64,000 nt of DNA from Streptomyces roseirectus (GCF_014489635.1 NZ_CP060828.1:6284001-6348000); one strand, 5' to 3'. Shown: positions 19,370-28,500, numbered from the stretch's first letter. Made by a program: numbers and translations. The notes: generated by a model from the sequence alone, not told the origin.

Positions 19370-20431
19370 CTACCGGGGCAGTACCACGACATAGGCGGAC
19401 GGCGGACGATCGGCGGCGGCCAGCAGCGCCGTGCGGATCACCATCGCCTGCTGCTCCATCGACTCCCGCAGCTTGCGCGGCGTGATGTGGACGACCGTGA
19501 TGCCGAGCCGTTCCAGCGTCTCCCGCTTGCGCGCGTACTCGGCCCAGAGGACGTCGTCCTCCTGACGGGGCGCGCGGACGTCCAGCTCCAACGCCACCGC
19601 GTGATCGGGCCAGTACGCGTCGAGCCCGCCGAGGTGAGGCCCGCCGGGAAGGCGGAGGTCGACGTTCCACAGCGGATCCGGCAGCGCGTGATCGCGGACG
19701 AGCCGGTACAGCCGGTTCTCCGCGAGCGCCCGCCCCTCCGCGAGCAACGCGTCCACCGCGTCCATCACATGCGGCCGGCTCAGCAGCTTCGCCCGGCTCA
19801 ACTCCCGCACCGCGACCGCCGGTTCACAGTGCCCGTCCCGAACGGCCTCCGCCATCAGCCGCCGCACGACCCCGGCGTCGTCGAGTTCCGCGACCGCGTC
19901 CGCGAGCGCACGGGCCGCCGGCGCGACCGGCACCCCGTTGACCAGCACGGGAGCCGGCAGCGAGGCCGCACGGACGATCCGGACGTACCCCGTGGACCGC
20001 AGCCGGCGCAGCCGGGGGACGAGGACGTCGACGAACTCCTGGTCCGGCAACGGGGGAGGGGCGCTGAAACCGTGCAGCGCCAGCGCCGCGAGCCCGGTGA
20101 TCATCGCGTCACCGCCGGTCGCCCCCTGCGGGGGAACCGCGACCTCCCGCACCCCCGCACCTCGCTGGCCCCCGCGCCCAGCCCCCCTGTTCCCCCGCGC
20201 CGCATACCGCAACGCGCCCCGCACCCGCTCCTCACCGCTCACCGCGCAGGAGTGCAACGCGTAGACCCCGGGCAGCAGTTGCTGCCAGGGCCCACCGGGA
20301 CGGCACCGCTCGTTCGTCTCGGCCTGGGAGACACCTTGGGCCCGGAGTTGAGCCGCCGTCAGGACGAGATCGCGGTCGGCGTGGAAGAGGGAGCGCTGCG
20401 AGAGAGGCGTGTCCGAGTTCATGCGGTTCAT
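19370..20431 (-). CDS. DUF559-like protein with AbiEi-type N-terminal region, carrying a repeat-derived insertion
   Basis: About 353 residues. The N-terminus (LTAAQLRAQGVSQAETNERC, then WQQLLPGVYALHS) resembles the winged-helix domain of AbiEi-type antitoxin-like proteins. The C-terminus resembles DUF559/Vsr-like endonuclease folds (LGGLDAYWPDHAVALELDVR, then RKRETLERLGITVVHITPRKL). These families are widespread in actinobacteria; function is unproven. About 26 residues (roughly 79-104 from this start) are Gly/Arg-rich and encoded by a repeat found elsewhere in the window, splitting an otherwise smooth join RYAARG to TGGDAM. Start at 20431 or 20422; ribosome-site evidence is weak. Confidence 0.75.
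   Translation of the reverse strand: MNRMNSDTPLSQRSLFHADRDLVLTAAQLRAQGVSQAETNERCRPGGPWQQLLPGVYALHSCAVSGEERVRGALRYAARGNRGAGRGGQRGAGVREVAVPPQGATGGDAMITGLAALALHGFSAPPPLPDQEFVDVLVPRLRRLRSTGYVRIVRAASLPAPVLVNGVPVAPAARALADAVAELDDAGVVRRLMAEAVRDGHCEPAVAVRELSRAKLLSRPHVMDAVDALLAEGRALAENRLYRLVRDHALPDPLWNVDLRLPGGPHLGGLDAYWPDHAVALELDVRAPRQEDDVLWAEYARKRETLERLGITVVHITPRKLRESMEQQAMVIRTALLAAADRPPSAYVVVLPR
20138..20205. repeat. C-rich repeat inserted in frame inside a coding sequence
   Basis: Matches the repeat at 19218-19275 and lies wholly within the DUF559-like gene without breaking its frame. The translation of this stretch is Gly/Arg-rich and unlike the flanking protein. Confidence 0.7.
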
Positions 20432-20540
20432 GCGATCGGAATTCCCGCGCCCGCCCGGCCCGCTAACCGGCGTTACACGCCTGTCGACAAACGCGGACAA
20501 CACCGCACTAAAGGACGGGTGTTCGGATGCCGATAAGCGC

Positions 20541-20577
20541 CGAAAACCCCTGGTCCCAGGGGAGGGAGCCAGGGGTT
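20541..20577 (-). terminator. Hairpin downstream of pepN paralog
   Basis: AACCCCTGG pairs with CCAGGGGTT across a 19-base loop that itself contains an alternative CCTGG/CCAGG pairing. It lies about 80 bases past the stop of the second aminopeptidase N on the minus strand. A smaller TTGGCC/GGCCAA hairpin sits nearer the stop, at about 20626-20641. Confidence 0.5.
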
Positions 20578-20658
20578 ACGGGGCCGATTGAACGTATTTC
20601 GTAACGCTCACCGAACGCCTAATCATTGGCCAAAGGGCCAAAGCTAAACCTTCAGGCC

Positions 20659-23217
20659 CTAGCCCTGTGAAATCACCCCCTGCGCCCGCAACGCCCGAGC
20701 CAGATCGTCCCGCCCCTCCAGCACCAGACGACGCAACGCCGGCGCCGCCCCCTCATGCCCCGCCAACCACGCGTCGGCCGCCTCCAGCACCGACAACTCC
20801 GCCCCCGCCACGGGATACGCCGGGAACAGCCCCGACACCACATCCACCCCGATCTGGATCGACCGCTCCGCCCACACCCGCTCGATCGCGGCGAAGTACT
20901 TCTCGACGTACGGCGCCGTCAACTCCCGCTGCGACGCCCGCGCGAACCCGGCGATCGTCGCCTCCACGAGCGCGTTGGACAACGTGTCCGCCTCGACGAC
21001 CTGCGCCCACGCCTGCGCCTTCACCGCGGCGGACGGCCGGGCCGCGAGGCACCGCACGTGATGCCGCTTCCCCGACGCCGTGTCGTCCCGCACCAGCTCC
21101 GCCGCCAACTCGGCCTCCCCGACCGCCCCGTGAGAGGCGAGCGCGTCGAGGAAGGTCCACCGCAGCTCCTGGTCCACATCGAGCCCGGCGACCTTCTCGG
21201 TCCCGTCCAGCAGCCCCCGCAGCAGCCCCAGATCCTCCGCCGACGAAGCGGACGACGCGAAGAACCGGGCCCACGCCAGCTGAGGCTCACTCCCCGGCTC
21301 GGCCGCCCGCAGATCCCGCAGCGCCACCTGCGCCACCAACGCCTCACCGGTGGCCCGCCAGTCCGACGGCACATAGTTGACCAGCGCCGACCCGGTCCAC
21401 GCGAGCACCATCTGCAGCACCCCGATGTCCGACTCGCGGTGCGCGAACCGCGTCGCCAGCTCCACGAAGTCGGCGGCCGGCAGCAGTCCGTCCCGCGTCA
21501 GATTCCACAGCGCCGACCAGCACAGGGCGCGCGCGAGGGGATCCGTGATGTCCCCCAGCGACTCGGTCAGCGTCGCGAGCGACCGCTCGTCGAAACGGAT
21601 CTTGCAGTACGTCAGGTCGTCGTCGTTGACGAGCACCAGATCCGGCGCCTCCGCCCCCGCCAGCTCCGCGACGACCGTCCGCTCACCGGTGACGTCCACC
21701 TCGGCGCGCGCGTACCGCACGACACCCGAGTCCGTCCGCCGGTAGAGCCCCACCGCCACCCGGTGCGGACGGGACGGCACGCCCTCCTGGACGACCGTCA
21801 GCTCAAGGACCCGGCCCTCACCGACGCGCACCTCGGGCGTCAGGGAGTTCAGCCCCGCCGTCTGGAGCCAGGAGCGGGCCCAGGCCGCCATGTCCCGCCC
21901 GCTGGTCTCCTCAAGGACCGACAGCAGGTCACCGAGGCGCGTGTTCCCGTACGCGTGCCGCTTGAAGTAACGCCGCGCACCCTCCAGGAACGCGTCCTGG
22001 CCGACGTACGCGACGAGCTGCTTCAGGACCGAGGCGCCCTTCGCGTACGTGATCCCGTCGAAGTTGAGCTTCGCGTCCTGGAGGTCGCGGATGTCGGCGG
22101 TCACCGGGTGCGTCGAGGGGAGCTGGTCCGCGCGGTAGGCCCAGGACTTGCGGCGGTTGGCGAAGGTGATCCAGCCGTCGGTGAAACGCGTCGCGCCGAC
22201 GAGGGAGAAGCTGCCCATGAAGTCCGCGAAGGACTCCTTCAGCCACAGGTCGTCCCACCACTCCATGGTGACGAGGTCGCCGAACCACATGTGGGCCATC
22301 TCGTGCAGGATCACGTTCGCCCGCGCCTCGTACGACGCCCGCGTCACCTTGCCCCGGAAGATGTACTCCTCCCGGAACGTCACCAGACCCGGGTTCTCCA
22401 TCGCGCCGAGGTTGTACTCGGGCACGAACGCCTGGTCGTACTTCCCGAACGGGTACGGGTAGTCGAAGTGGTCGTGGAAGAAGTCCAGGCCCTGCTTGGT
22501 GACCAGGAAGACGTCGTCCGCGTCGAAGTGCGGGGCCAGCCCCTTGCGGCACATCGCGCCGAGGGGGATCTCCAGCGTCGTGCCGTCCGCGAACTCGCGG
22601 CGGTAGGAGTCCGTCACGTAGTGGTACGGGCCCGCGACCACGCACGTGATGTACGTGGAGATCGGCTTCGTCTCCGCGAACCGCCACACGCCGTCCGTGA
22701 GCGTCCCCACGCCGTTGCTCCACACCGTCCACCCCTCGGGCGCGCGGACCTCGAAGCGGAACGGGGCCTTGAGGTCGGGCTGCTCGAAGTTGGCGAAGAC
22801 CCGCCGGGAGTCGGCCGGTTCGTACTGGGTGTAGAGGTACACCTCGCCGTCCTGCGGGTCGACGAAGCGGTGCAGGCCCTCACCCGTACGCGAGTACGCG
22901 CACCGCGCGTCCACGATCAGCTCGTTCTCCGCGGCCAGGTCCTCCAGCGTGATCCGCGAGCCGTCGAACACCTCGCCCGGGTCCAGGTCACGGCCGTTCA
23001 GCGAGACCGCCGTGACACTCGGGGCGATCAGGTCGGCGAAGCTCGTGGCGCCCACCTCGCCGCAGCGGAACCGGATCGTCGTCACCGAACGGAACGTGCG
23101 GTCACCGACCGGGTCGCCCACCGCCGAACGCAGGTCGAGCGAGACCTCGTACGCGTCGACCGACAGCAGCGCGGCCCTCTCCCTGGCTTCGTCGCGGGAC
23201 AGATTCTCACCGGGCAC
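20659..23217 (-). CDS. pepN: Aminopeptidase N, M1 family (second copy)
   Basis: 852 residues, paralogous along its whole length to the aminopeptidase at 1007-3571. Exopeptidase motif GAMEN is at 271-275, zinc site HEMAH at 305-309, third ligand Glu near 328 in KESFA. It starts MPGENLSRDEARERAALL, as in its paralog. Its C-terminal helical domain is more divergent than the catalytic domain. Both copies keep all catalytic residues, so both are probably active and may differ in substrate range. It is divergent from the DsbA-like gene across 262 bases. Confidence 0.94.
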   Translation of the reverse strand: MPGENLSRDEARERAALLSVDAYEVSLDLRSAVGDPVGDRTFRSVTTIRFRCGEVGATSFADLIAPSVTAVSLNGRDLDPGEVFDGSRITLEDLAAENELIVDARCAYSRTGEGLHRFVDPQDGEVYLYTQYEPADSRRVFANFEQPDLKAPFRFEVRAPEGWTVWSNGVGTLTDGVWRFAETKPISTYITCVVAGPYHYVTDSYRREFADGTTLEIPLGAMCRKGLAPHFDADDVFLVTKQGLDFFHDHFDYPYPFGKYDQAFVPEYNLGAMENPGLVTFREEYIFRGKVTRASYEARANVILHEMAHMWFGDLVTMEWWDDLWLKESFADFMGSFSLVGATRFTDGWITFANRRKSWAYRADQLPSTHPVTADIRDLQDAKLNFDGITYAKGASVLKQLVAYVGQDAFLEGARRYFKRHAYGNTRLGDLLSVLEETSGRDMAAWARSWLQTAGLNSLTPEVRVGEGRVLELTVVQEGVPSRPHRVAVGLYRRTDSGVVRYARAEVDVTGERTVVAELAGAEAPDLVLVNDDDLTYCKIRFDERSLATLTESLGDITDPLARALCWSALWNLTRDGLLPAADFVELATRFAHRESDIGVLQMVLAWTGSALVNYVPSDWRATGEALVAQVALRDLRAAEPGSEPQLAWARFFASSASSAEDLGLLRGLLDGTEKVAGLDVDQELRWTFLDALASHGAVGEAELAAELVRDDTASGKRHHVRCLAARPSAAVKAQAWAQVVEADTLSNALVEATIAGFARASQRELTAPYVEKYFAAIERVWAERSIQIGVDVVSGLFPAYPVAGAELSVLEAADAWLAGHEGAAPALRRLVLEGRDDLARALRAQGVISQG

Positions 23218-23479
23218 GGCGGCACTCCCTCATGGCATCGTGGAACTCGGCGCGCCCCGTGAACCCCCTGGCCACCGCGCTACGCCTGGACAGCACCGAT
23301 CCTGCCACGCCCCCCTGACCCGGCACATCGGGGAACACCCCCGATCCACCCCTACGGCCGAACGGGTGAGCGAACCCCGAGGCACCCCTGACATCCCGGA
23401 AACCGGGAATGGCGGACGCGGCCCGGACGTTGCCACGGCAATACTCGAACTTTCACGCGCCCCGCTCACGAGGAGAGAC

Positions 23480-24145
23480 ATGTCCGAGCAGTCCACCGAA
23501 GCGACGACCGCTGAGAAGACCCCGGTCGACTTCTGGTTCGACCCCCTCTGCCCCTGGGCCTGGATGACCTCCCGCTGGGTCCTCGAAGTCCAGAAGCAGC
23601 GCGACCTCGACATCCGCTGGCACCCCTTCAGCCTCGCCGTGCTCAACGAGGACAAGCTCGACCAGCTCCCGGAGGAGTACCGCGAGCTGCTGGAGACGCA
23701 GGCGTGGAAGCCGATCCGCGTGGTCGCCGCCGCCTGGCAGAAGCACGGCGACGAGATCGTGGGCCCCCTCTACACCGCGCTCGGCACCCGCTTCCACAAC
23801 AACGGCGAGGGCCCCACCCTCGAAGCCATCTCCGCCGCCCTGGAAGAGGTCGGCCTCCCCGCCGACCTCATCGACTACGCCGAGCAGGACGACTTCGAGT
23901 TCGACGCCGAACTGCGCGCCTCCCACAAGGAGGGCATCGACAAGGTCGGCCAGGACGTCGGCACGCCGATCATCGCGGTCCCCGGCCCCGAGGGTAAGGA
24001 GGTCGCCTTCTTCGGCCCGGTCGTCACCCCGGCCCCCAAGGGCGAGGCCGCCCTCCGCCTCTGGGACGGCACGATCGCCGTCGCCTCGGTCCCCGGCTTC
24101 TACGAGATCAAGCGCACCCGCACCCAGGGCCCGAGCTTCGAGTGA
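23480..24145 (+). CDS. DsbA-family protein, mycothiol-dependent nitroreductase homolog
   Basis: 221 residues, cytosolic, no signal peptide. The thioredoxin-fold N-terminus VDFWFDPLCPWAWMTSRW and the C-terminus with GTPIIAVPG and YEIKRTRT match the Mycobacterium Rv2466c family from memory, a mycothiol-dependent oxidoreductase that activates nitro prodrugs. In Rv2466c the active site is CPWC; here it is CPWA (Cys24, Ala27), so the protein is monothiol. AGGAGAG at 23471 sets the ATG. It is divergent from the pepN paralog. Confidence 0.88.
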   Translation: MSEQSTEATTAEKTPVDFWFDPLCPWAWMTSRWVLEVQKQRDLDIRWHPFSLAVLNEDKLDQLPEEYRELLETQAWKPIRVVAAAWQKHGDEIVGPLYTALGTRFHNNGEGPTLEAISAALEEVGLPADLIDYAEQDDFEFDAELRASHKEGIDKVGQDVGTPIIAVPGPEGKEVAFFGPVVTPAPKGEAALRLWDGTIAVASVPGFYEIKRTRTQGPSFE

Positions 24146-24155
24146 GCCACCGGGA

Positions 24156-24413
24156 TCACGTACCGGCCGGAGGAGGGCTCGCGAACTCCTCCGGCAGGTT
24201 CCCGCCCATCTTCCAGTTGTCCTTCCGCTGCACCCGACGGCACCCCGTCCCCGTGCACCGGTGATACGCCGACGGCCTGAAACGCGCACCGCGCTCGCTC
24301 GCACAGTGGCCCATCACCTCCGCCGCGGCGGCGATCTCGTCCCCCTCCAGCTCCCGGAACCGCCGCAGCGGCCCCGCATCACAGGTCGGGTTCGGGCATC
24401 GGACGTCGGACAC
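24156..24413 (-). CDS. Small cysteine-rich hypothetical protein
   Basis: 85 residues beginning VSDVRCPNPTCDAG. Cys pairs CPNPTC (near 6-11) and CTGTGC (near 55-60), with further Cys and His between, suggest a zinc ribbon-like fold. I chose the GTG at 24413 because GGAGG is spaced 5-6 bases upstream; an ATG overlapping that region is out of frame. It converges on the DsbA-like gene with a 10-base gap and is divergent from the methyltransferase gene. Function unknown. Confidence 0.65.
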   Translation of the reverse strand: MSDVRCPNPTCDAGPLRRFRELEGDEIAAAAEVMGHCASERGARFRPSAYHRCTGTGCRRVQRKDNWKMGGNLPEEFASPPPAGT

Positions 24414-24535
24414 GCATACCTCCTCGCACCGGAAGGAGGAGCATAAAGCGACCCGGCGCCCGCGCGGGAGCCCGGAACCGGACCTTCCGCCCGCCAACGC
24501 GAAGTGCTCGCGCACCAGTTCACCCAGAGGGCACC

Positions 24536-25321
24536 ATGGACCGCATGACGAAGATCGACAGCACGGTGCCGCACTCGGCCCGGATCTGGAACTACTGGCT
24601 CGGCGGCAAGGACAACTACCCGGTGGACGAGGCGGCGGGCGACGCCTACACGGCCGTCTTCCCCGGCATCGTCACCATCGCGCGCAGCAGCCGCGCCTTC
24701 CTCGGCCGCTCCATCCGCCACCTCGTCGAGGAGGCCGGCATCCGCCAGTTCCTGGACGTCGGCACCGGCCTGCCCACGGCCGACAACACGCACGAGGTCG
24801 CCCAGCGGTACGCCCCCGAGTCGAAGATCGTGTACGTCGACAACGACCCCCTGATCCTCGCGCACGCCCGCACGCTGCTCTACTCCTCCCCGGAGGGCAA
24901 GACCGCGTACGAACACCTCGACCTGTACGACCCGGAGCGCATCGTCGAGGCGGCGGGCAAGACCCTCGACCTCACTCAGCCCGTCGCCCTGATCCTCAGC
25001 GGCATCCTCGGCCACGTCGACGGCTACGACCGCGCCCGCGACCTGGTCCGCGCCTTCCTCGCACAGCTCCCCTCGGGCAGCTACCTCTGCCTCAACGAGG
25101 GCTCGCGCGGCACCGACCCGGCGTACGAGCACGCCCAGGACGGCTACAACGAGACCGGCGCCGTCCCCTACTTCCTGCGCCCCATCGCCGAGATCGAGGG
25201 CTACTTCGAGGGCCTGGAACTCGTCGAACCGGGCGTCGTCTCCGTCCCCCTGTGGCGCCCCGAGCCCGGCGCGGACACGACCCCGATCGGCCAGCACGGC
25301 GGCGTCGGCCGTAAGCCGTAA
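24536..25321 (+). CDS. SAM-dependent methyltransferase, DUF574 type
   Basis: 261 residues of the Streptomyces-amplified S-adenosylmethionine methyltransferase family. Hallmarks are the N-terminal HSARIWNYWLGGKDNYPVDE at about 13-32 and the SAM loop FLDVGTGLPTADNTHEV at about 72-88, followed by VYVDNDPLILAHAR. These proteins occur in many paralogs and substrates are largely unknown. The ATG at 24536 is followed by a second at 24545; AGAGGG lies upstream. A strong terminator follows 16 bases after the stop. Confidence 0.9.
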   Translation: MDRMTKIDSTVPHSARIWNYWLGGKDNYPVDEAAGDAYTAVFPGIVTIARSSRAFLGRSIRHLVEEAGIRQFLDVGTGLPTADNTHEVAQRYAPESKIVYVDNDPLILAHARTLLYSSPEGKTAYEHLDLYDPERIVEAAGKTLDLTQPVALILSGILGHVDGYDRARDLVRAFLAQLPSGSYLCLNEGSRGTDPAYEHAQDGYNETGAVPYFLRPIAEIEGYFEGLELVEPGVVSVPLWRPEPGADTTPIGQHGGVGRKP

Positions 25322-25337
25322 GCGCCCGCACATACAG

Positions 25338-25372
25338 GAAGCCCCCGTGAGTCACGTCCTCACGGGGGCTTC
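25338..25372 (+). terminator. Perfect hairpin after the methyltransferase
   Basis: A 14-bp stem, GAAGCCCCCGTGAG, loop TCACGTC and perfect complement. It lies between the convergent methyltransferase and sodF genes and may act in both directions. Confidence 0.85.
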
Positions 25373-25436
25373 CCTCAATCCGCCCGCCCCACGTGACAGT
25401 TGAGAAGACGATCACGAGGCAGGACGCTCAGAAAAA

Positions 25437-26084
25437 TCACGCACCCAGCAGCAGCACGTCCGCCCGCGCCTTCGTGGCCGCGTAACGCCGCGCCACGTCC
25501 TGCCAGTTGACGACCGCCCACATCGCGTCGATGAAGTCGACCTTCTGGTTCTTGTACTGGAGATAGAAGGCGTGCTCCCACGCGTCGAACACGAGGACCG
25601 GCACCGACCCCTGCCCCACGTTCCCCTGGTGGTCGTAGACCTGCTCGACGACGAGCCGCCCGCTGAGCGGTTCGTACGCGAGGACGCCCCACCCGGACCC
25701 CTGCGTCGTCGCGGCGGCCTTGGTGAGCTGCGCCTTGAACCCGGCGAACGACCCGAACGACTCGGTGATGGCGTCCGCCAGCTCGCCCACGCCGTCGGCG
25801 GCCAGCGGCTCGCCGCCGCCGTCCTTGGGGCCGGTCATGTTCTGCCAGTAGATGCTGTGCAGGATGTGCCCGGAGAGGTGGAACGCGAGGTTCTTCTCCA
25901 GCCCGTTGATCGAGCCCCAGCTCTCCTTGTCCCGGGCCTCCGCGAGCTGTTCCAGCGTGTCGTTCGCACCCTTCACGTACGCCGCGTGGTGCTTGTCGTG
26001 GTGCAGCTCGATGATCTCCGGGCTGATCACGGGGGCCAGCGCGGAGTAGTCGTACGGGAGTTCAGGCAGCGTGTAGACGGGCAT
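25437..26084 (-). CDS. sodF: Superoxide dismutase, Fe/Zn type
   Basis: 215 residues. Metal ligands His28 (ELHHDKHH), His76 (ILHSIYW), Asp167 and His171 ([10 protein letters not shown]) match the iron/manganese family; Streptomyces SodF is an iron-containing enzyme. It detoxifies superoxide in the cytosol. ATG 26084 is chosen because GAGAGGA precedes it and [16 protein letters not shown] is the family N-terminus. A Nur-type operator lies 40-57 bases upstream, so nickel is expected to repress it, with the nickel enzyme SodN taking over. Monocistronic. Confidence 0.96.
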   Translation of the reverse strand: MPVYTLPELPYDYSALAPVISPEIIELHHDKHHAAYVKGANDTLEQLAEARDKESWGSINGLEKNLAFHLSGHILHSIYWQNMTGPKDGGGEPLAADGVGELADAITESFGSFAGFKAQLTKAAATTQGSGWGVLAYEPLSGRLVVEQVYDHQGNVGQGSVPVLVFDAWEHAFYLQYKNQKVDFIDAMWAVVNWQDVARRYAATKARADVLLLGA

Positions 26085-26124
26085 GGGGGGTCCTCTCAGA
26101 ACCTTTCCTGCGCACCACTTCTTA

Positions 26125-26141
26125 TTGCAACTAGCTTGCAG
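26125..26141. promoter_or_regulatory. Nur operator (nickel-responsive) in the sodF promoter
   Basis: TTGCAA-CTAGC-TTGCAG fits the published Nur box tTGCaa-N5-ttGCAA at 11 of 12 defined positions. It lies just upstream of sodF. A second related half-site pattern (TGCAGGCTAGCAAG) follows immediately, giving a longer interrupted palindrome. Nur is a Fur-family repressor of sodF when nickel is present. Confidence 0.85.
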
Positions 26142-26180
26142 GTGCAGGCTAGCAAGGGGAACCCGCCCCCGCGCAAGAAA

Positions 26181-26217
26181 GGGCCCCCTTACACGCACTC
26201 AGCGCGCAAGGGGGCCC
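26181..26217 (-). terminator. Terminator of the first permease gene
   Basis: A 10-bp stem, GGGCCCCCTT, pairs with AAGGGGGCCC across 17 bases. On the minus strand it is followed by TTTCTT, giving a textbook intrinsic terminator 11 bases past the permease stop. Confidence 0.8.
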
Positions 26218-26228
26218 GAAAGAAACGA

Positions 26229-27590
26229 TCAGCGCGAAGCCCGCGCCCGCTGCCACCCGTACCCGGCTCCGGCCAGCACCACCGTCATCGCCCCCGTCCA
26301 CACCAACTGCGTCCGCGTGTCCGCCTCCCGCGCCATCAGCACGAACACCCCGACCATCCCCGCGAGCGCGACCCACGTCAGCCACGGGAACCCCCACATC
26401 CGCACGACCAGCTTCTCCGGCGCCGTCCGCCGCCGCAGCAGCAGTTGCGAGACGGCGATGAAGAACCAGACGACGAGGATGACCGCGCCGATCATGTTCA
26501 GCAGCCACATGAAGACGTCGTCCGGCCGCCAGTAGCTCAGCAGCACGCACCCGAACCCGACGACCGATGAGACGAGGACGGCGACCCGGGGCACCCCGCC
26601 GGAGACGGCGCCCAGCGCGCGCGGCGCCTGCCCCCGCTCGACCAGCGAGTACGCCATGCGCGAGGCCCCGTAGATGTTCGCGTTCATCGCGGACAGCAGC
26701 GCGACCAGCACGATGACGTTCATCAGCTGACCGGCACCCGGGATGCCGAGGTGGTCGAGCGCGGCGACGTACGGGCCCTTCTCGACGACGTCCTTCGAGT
26801 CCCACGGCACCAGCGTCACGATGACGGCCATCGAGCCGACGTAGAACAGCGCGATCCGCCACATCGCCGTCCGCACCGCGCTCGCCACCCCCTTCACCGG
26901 GTCCTCGGACTCGGCCGCCGCGATGGTGACCGTCTCCAGACCGCCGTACGCGAAGACGGTCGCGAGGAGGCCGACGACGAAGCCCTCGCCGCCGCCCGGC
27001 AGGAGGTCACCGAGGTTGGCGGTGCCCGGGGCGTCCGTACCGGGCAGGAGCCCCGCTATCGCGAGCACGCCGAGGATCAGGAACAGGGAGATCGCCCCGA
27101 CCTTCAGCGCCGCGAACCAGAACTCGAACTCGCCGAAGTTCTTCACGGCCGCCAGGTTCATCCCGCAGAACACGACCATGAACAGCGCGACCCAGGCCCA
27201 CTCCGGCGTCCCCGGCAGCCACCCCGTCACGATCTTCGCGGCACCGATCCCCTCCAGGCCGACGACCGTGCAGAGCAGGATCCAGAACGCCCAGCCGACC
27301 GTGAACCCGGCCCACGGGCCGATCGCCCGCTCGGCGTGCGCCGAGAACGAGCCCGACGACGGATGCGCCGCCGACATCTCGCCCAGCATCCGCATCACCA
27401 GCATCACGAGGATCCCGGAGAGGGCGTAGGCGAGGACGATCGACGGACCGGCGGCGGCGATACCGGACCCCGACCCGACGAAGAGACCGGCGCCGATGAC
27501 GCCGCCGAGGGCGATCATCGACAGATGGCGCTGTTTGAGAGCGTGGGTGAGGCCGGGCGCGGTGGCGCGGGACTCGGTACTGGTGGGCAT
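26229..27590 (-). CDS. Amino acid permease, APC family (first)
   Basis: 453 residues, about 12 membrane segments. The first helix carries the APC signature MIALGGVIGAGLFVGSGSG at about 23-41, and GFTVGWAFWILL and EFEFWFAALKV follow as in the GABA/aromatic amino acid transporter group. It probably imports an amino acid by proton symport; the substrate is unresolved. I chose ATG 27590; a TTG at 27623 would add 11 residues without support. It is similar in sequence along its length to the permease at 31003-32436. Confidence 0.9.
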   Translation of the reverse strand: MPTSTESRATAPGLTHALKQRHLSMIALGGVIGAGLFVGSGSGIAAAGPSIVLAYALSGILVMLVMRMLGEMSAAHPSSGSFSAHAERAIGPWAGFTVGWAFWILLCTVVGLEGIGAAKIVTGWLPGTPEWAWVALFMVVFCGMNLAAVKNFGEFEFWFAALKVGAISLFLILGVLAIAGLLPGTDAPGTANLGDLLPGGGEGFVVGLLATVFAYGGLETVTIAAAESEDPVKGVASAVRTAMWRIALFYVGSMAVIVTLVPWDSKDVVEKGPYVAALDHLGIPGAGQLMNVIVLVALLSAMNANIYGASRMAYSLVERGQAPRALGAVSGGVPRVAVLVSSVVGFGCVLLSYWRPDDVFMWLLNMIGAVILVVWFFIAVSQLLLRRRTAPEKLVVRMWGFPWLTWVALAGMVGVFVLMAREADTRTQLVWTGAMTVVLAGAGYGWQRARASR

Positions 27591-27828
27591 GGGCGCGGCT
27601 CGTCCAATGCGTGAGGTGGGCAAAGAGACCCAGCGTACCGACGGGCATCACATCCGGTCCGTGACCGGAGTCACGTTATGGGGCGGCCCTTTGTCCGGAG
27701 CCCACCAACCCCCTGACCTGCCGTTTGTCGACGAGTGACGGTTCTCGGACGCGGGCGCCTGGGATAGCGTCCTTTAGGTCCCTCTTATCAGCCCCGGATT
27801 CATTCGTCCCCGAGCCCGCGGAGTCCCC

Positions 27829-28410
27829 ATGAGCACCCTCGCCGCCTCGTCCGCCCCCGGGCGGGTCCTCGCCGACCTCCTCCCGGCCGGCCGCGTCCGT
27901 GACATCGCCCTCGTCGCCGGCGGTGCCGCCCTCACCGGCGTCGCCGCGCAGCTCGCCGTCCCGGTCCCCGGCTCGCCCGTCCCGGTCACCGGCCAGACCT
28001 TCGCCGCGCTGCTCGTCGGCACCTCGCTCGGCGCCGGGCGCGGCTTCCTCTCCCTCGCGCTGTACGCCCTCGCCGGCGTCGTCGGCGTGCCGTGGTTCGC
28101 CGAGGGCGGCTCCGGCGCGGGCATGGTGTCGTTCGGGTACGTCCTCGGGCTGATGCTGGCGGCCACCGTCGTCGGCGCGCTCGCCCGCCGGGGCGCCGAC
28201 CGTAACGTCTGGCGCATGGCCGGCGCGGTCCTGCTCGGCGAGGCCCTGATCTACGCCGTCGGCGTCCCCTACCTCGCGTACGCCGCCGACATGTCCGCCT
28301 CCCAGGCCATCGCCGCCGGCCTCACCCCGTACCTCCTCGGCGACGCCCTCAAGGCGGCCCTCGCGATGGGCCTGGTCCCGGCTGTGTGGAAGCTGCTCGA
28401 CCGACGCTGA
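27829..28410 (+). CDS. bioY: Biotin transporter, BioY family
   Basis: 193 residues, five or six membrane segments. The BioY signatures PVPVTGQTFAALLVGTSLG (about 49-67) and ALYALAGVVGVPWFAEG are present. BioY is the substrate-binding S component of energy-coupling factor transporters and can act with a shared ECF module; no bioMN genes lie next to it here. GGAG sits five bases before the ATG. It is transcribed alone, and its downstream region holds a dispersed repeat and a strong terminator. Confidence 0.93.
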   Translation: MSTLAASSAPGRVLADLLPAGRVRDIALVAGGAALTGVAAQLAVPVPGSPVPVTGQTFAALLVGTSLGAGRGFLSLALYALAGVVGVPWFAEGGSGAGMVSFGYVLGLMLAATVVGALARRGADRNVWRMAGAVLLGEALIYAVGVPYLAYAADMSASQAIAAGLTPYLLGDALKAALAMGLVPAVWKLLDRR

Positions 28411-28440
28411 GCGCTCCGCTGGAAGTGCCGCGACGGCCGT

Positions 28441-28500
28441 CAGCCGGCTGCGGCGCCGTCGTGGCTGGTCGCGCAGTTCCCCGCGCCCCTTCAGGGCGCT
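28441..28500 (-). repeat. Dispersed intergenic element, inverted copy
   Basis: Read on the minus strand it gives CTGAAGGGGCGCGGGGAACT, then GCGCGACCAGCCACGACGGC, the same core as the copies at 5849, 6089 and 10942. It lies just after bioY. Confidence 0.85.

Noticed and set aside
17498..20503. Mobile element carrying the XRE/DUF397 set
   Set aside because: No transposase, integrase, terminal inverted repeats or tRNA-associated attachment site is visible; only short repeats adjoin it.
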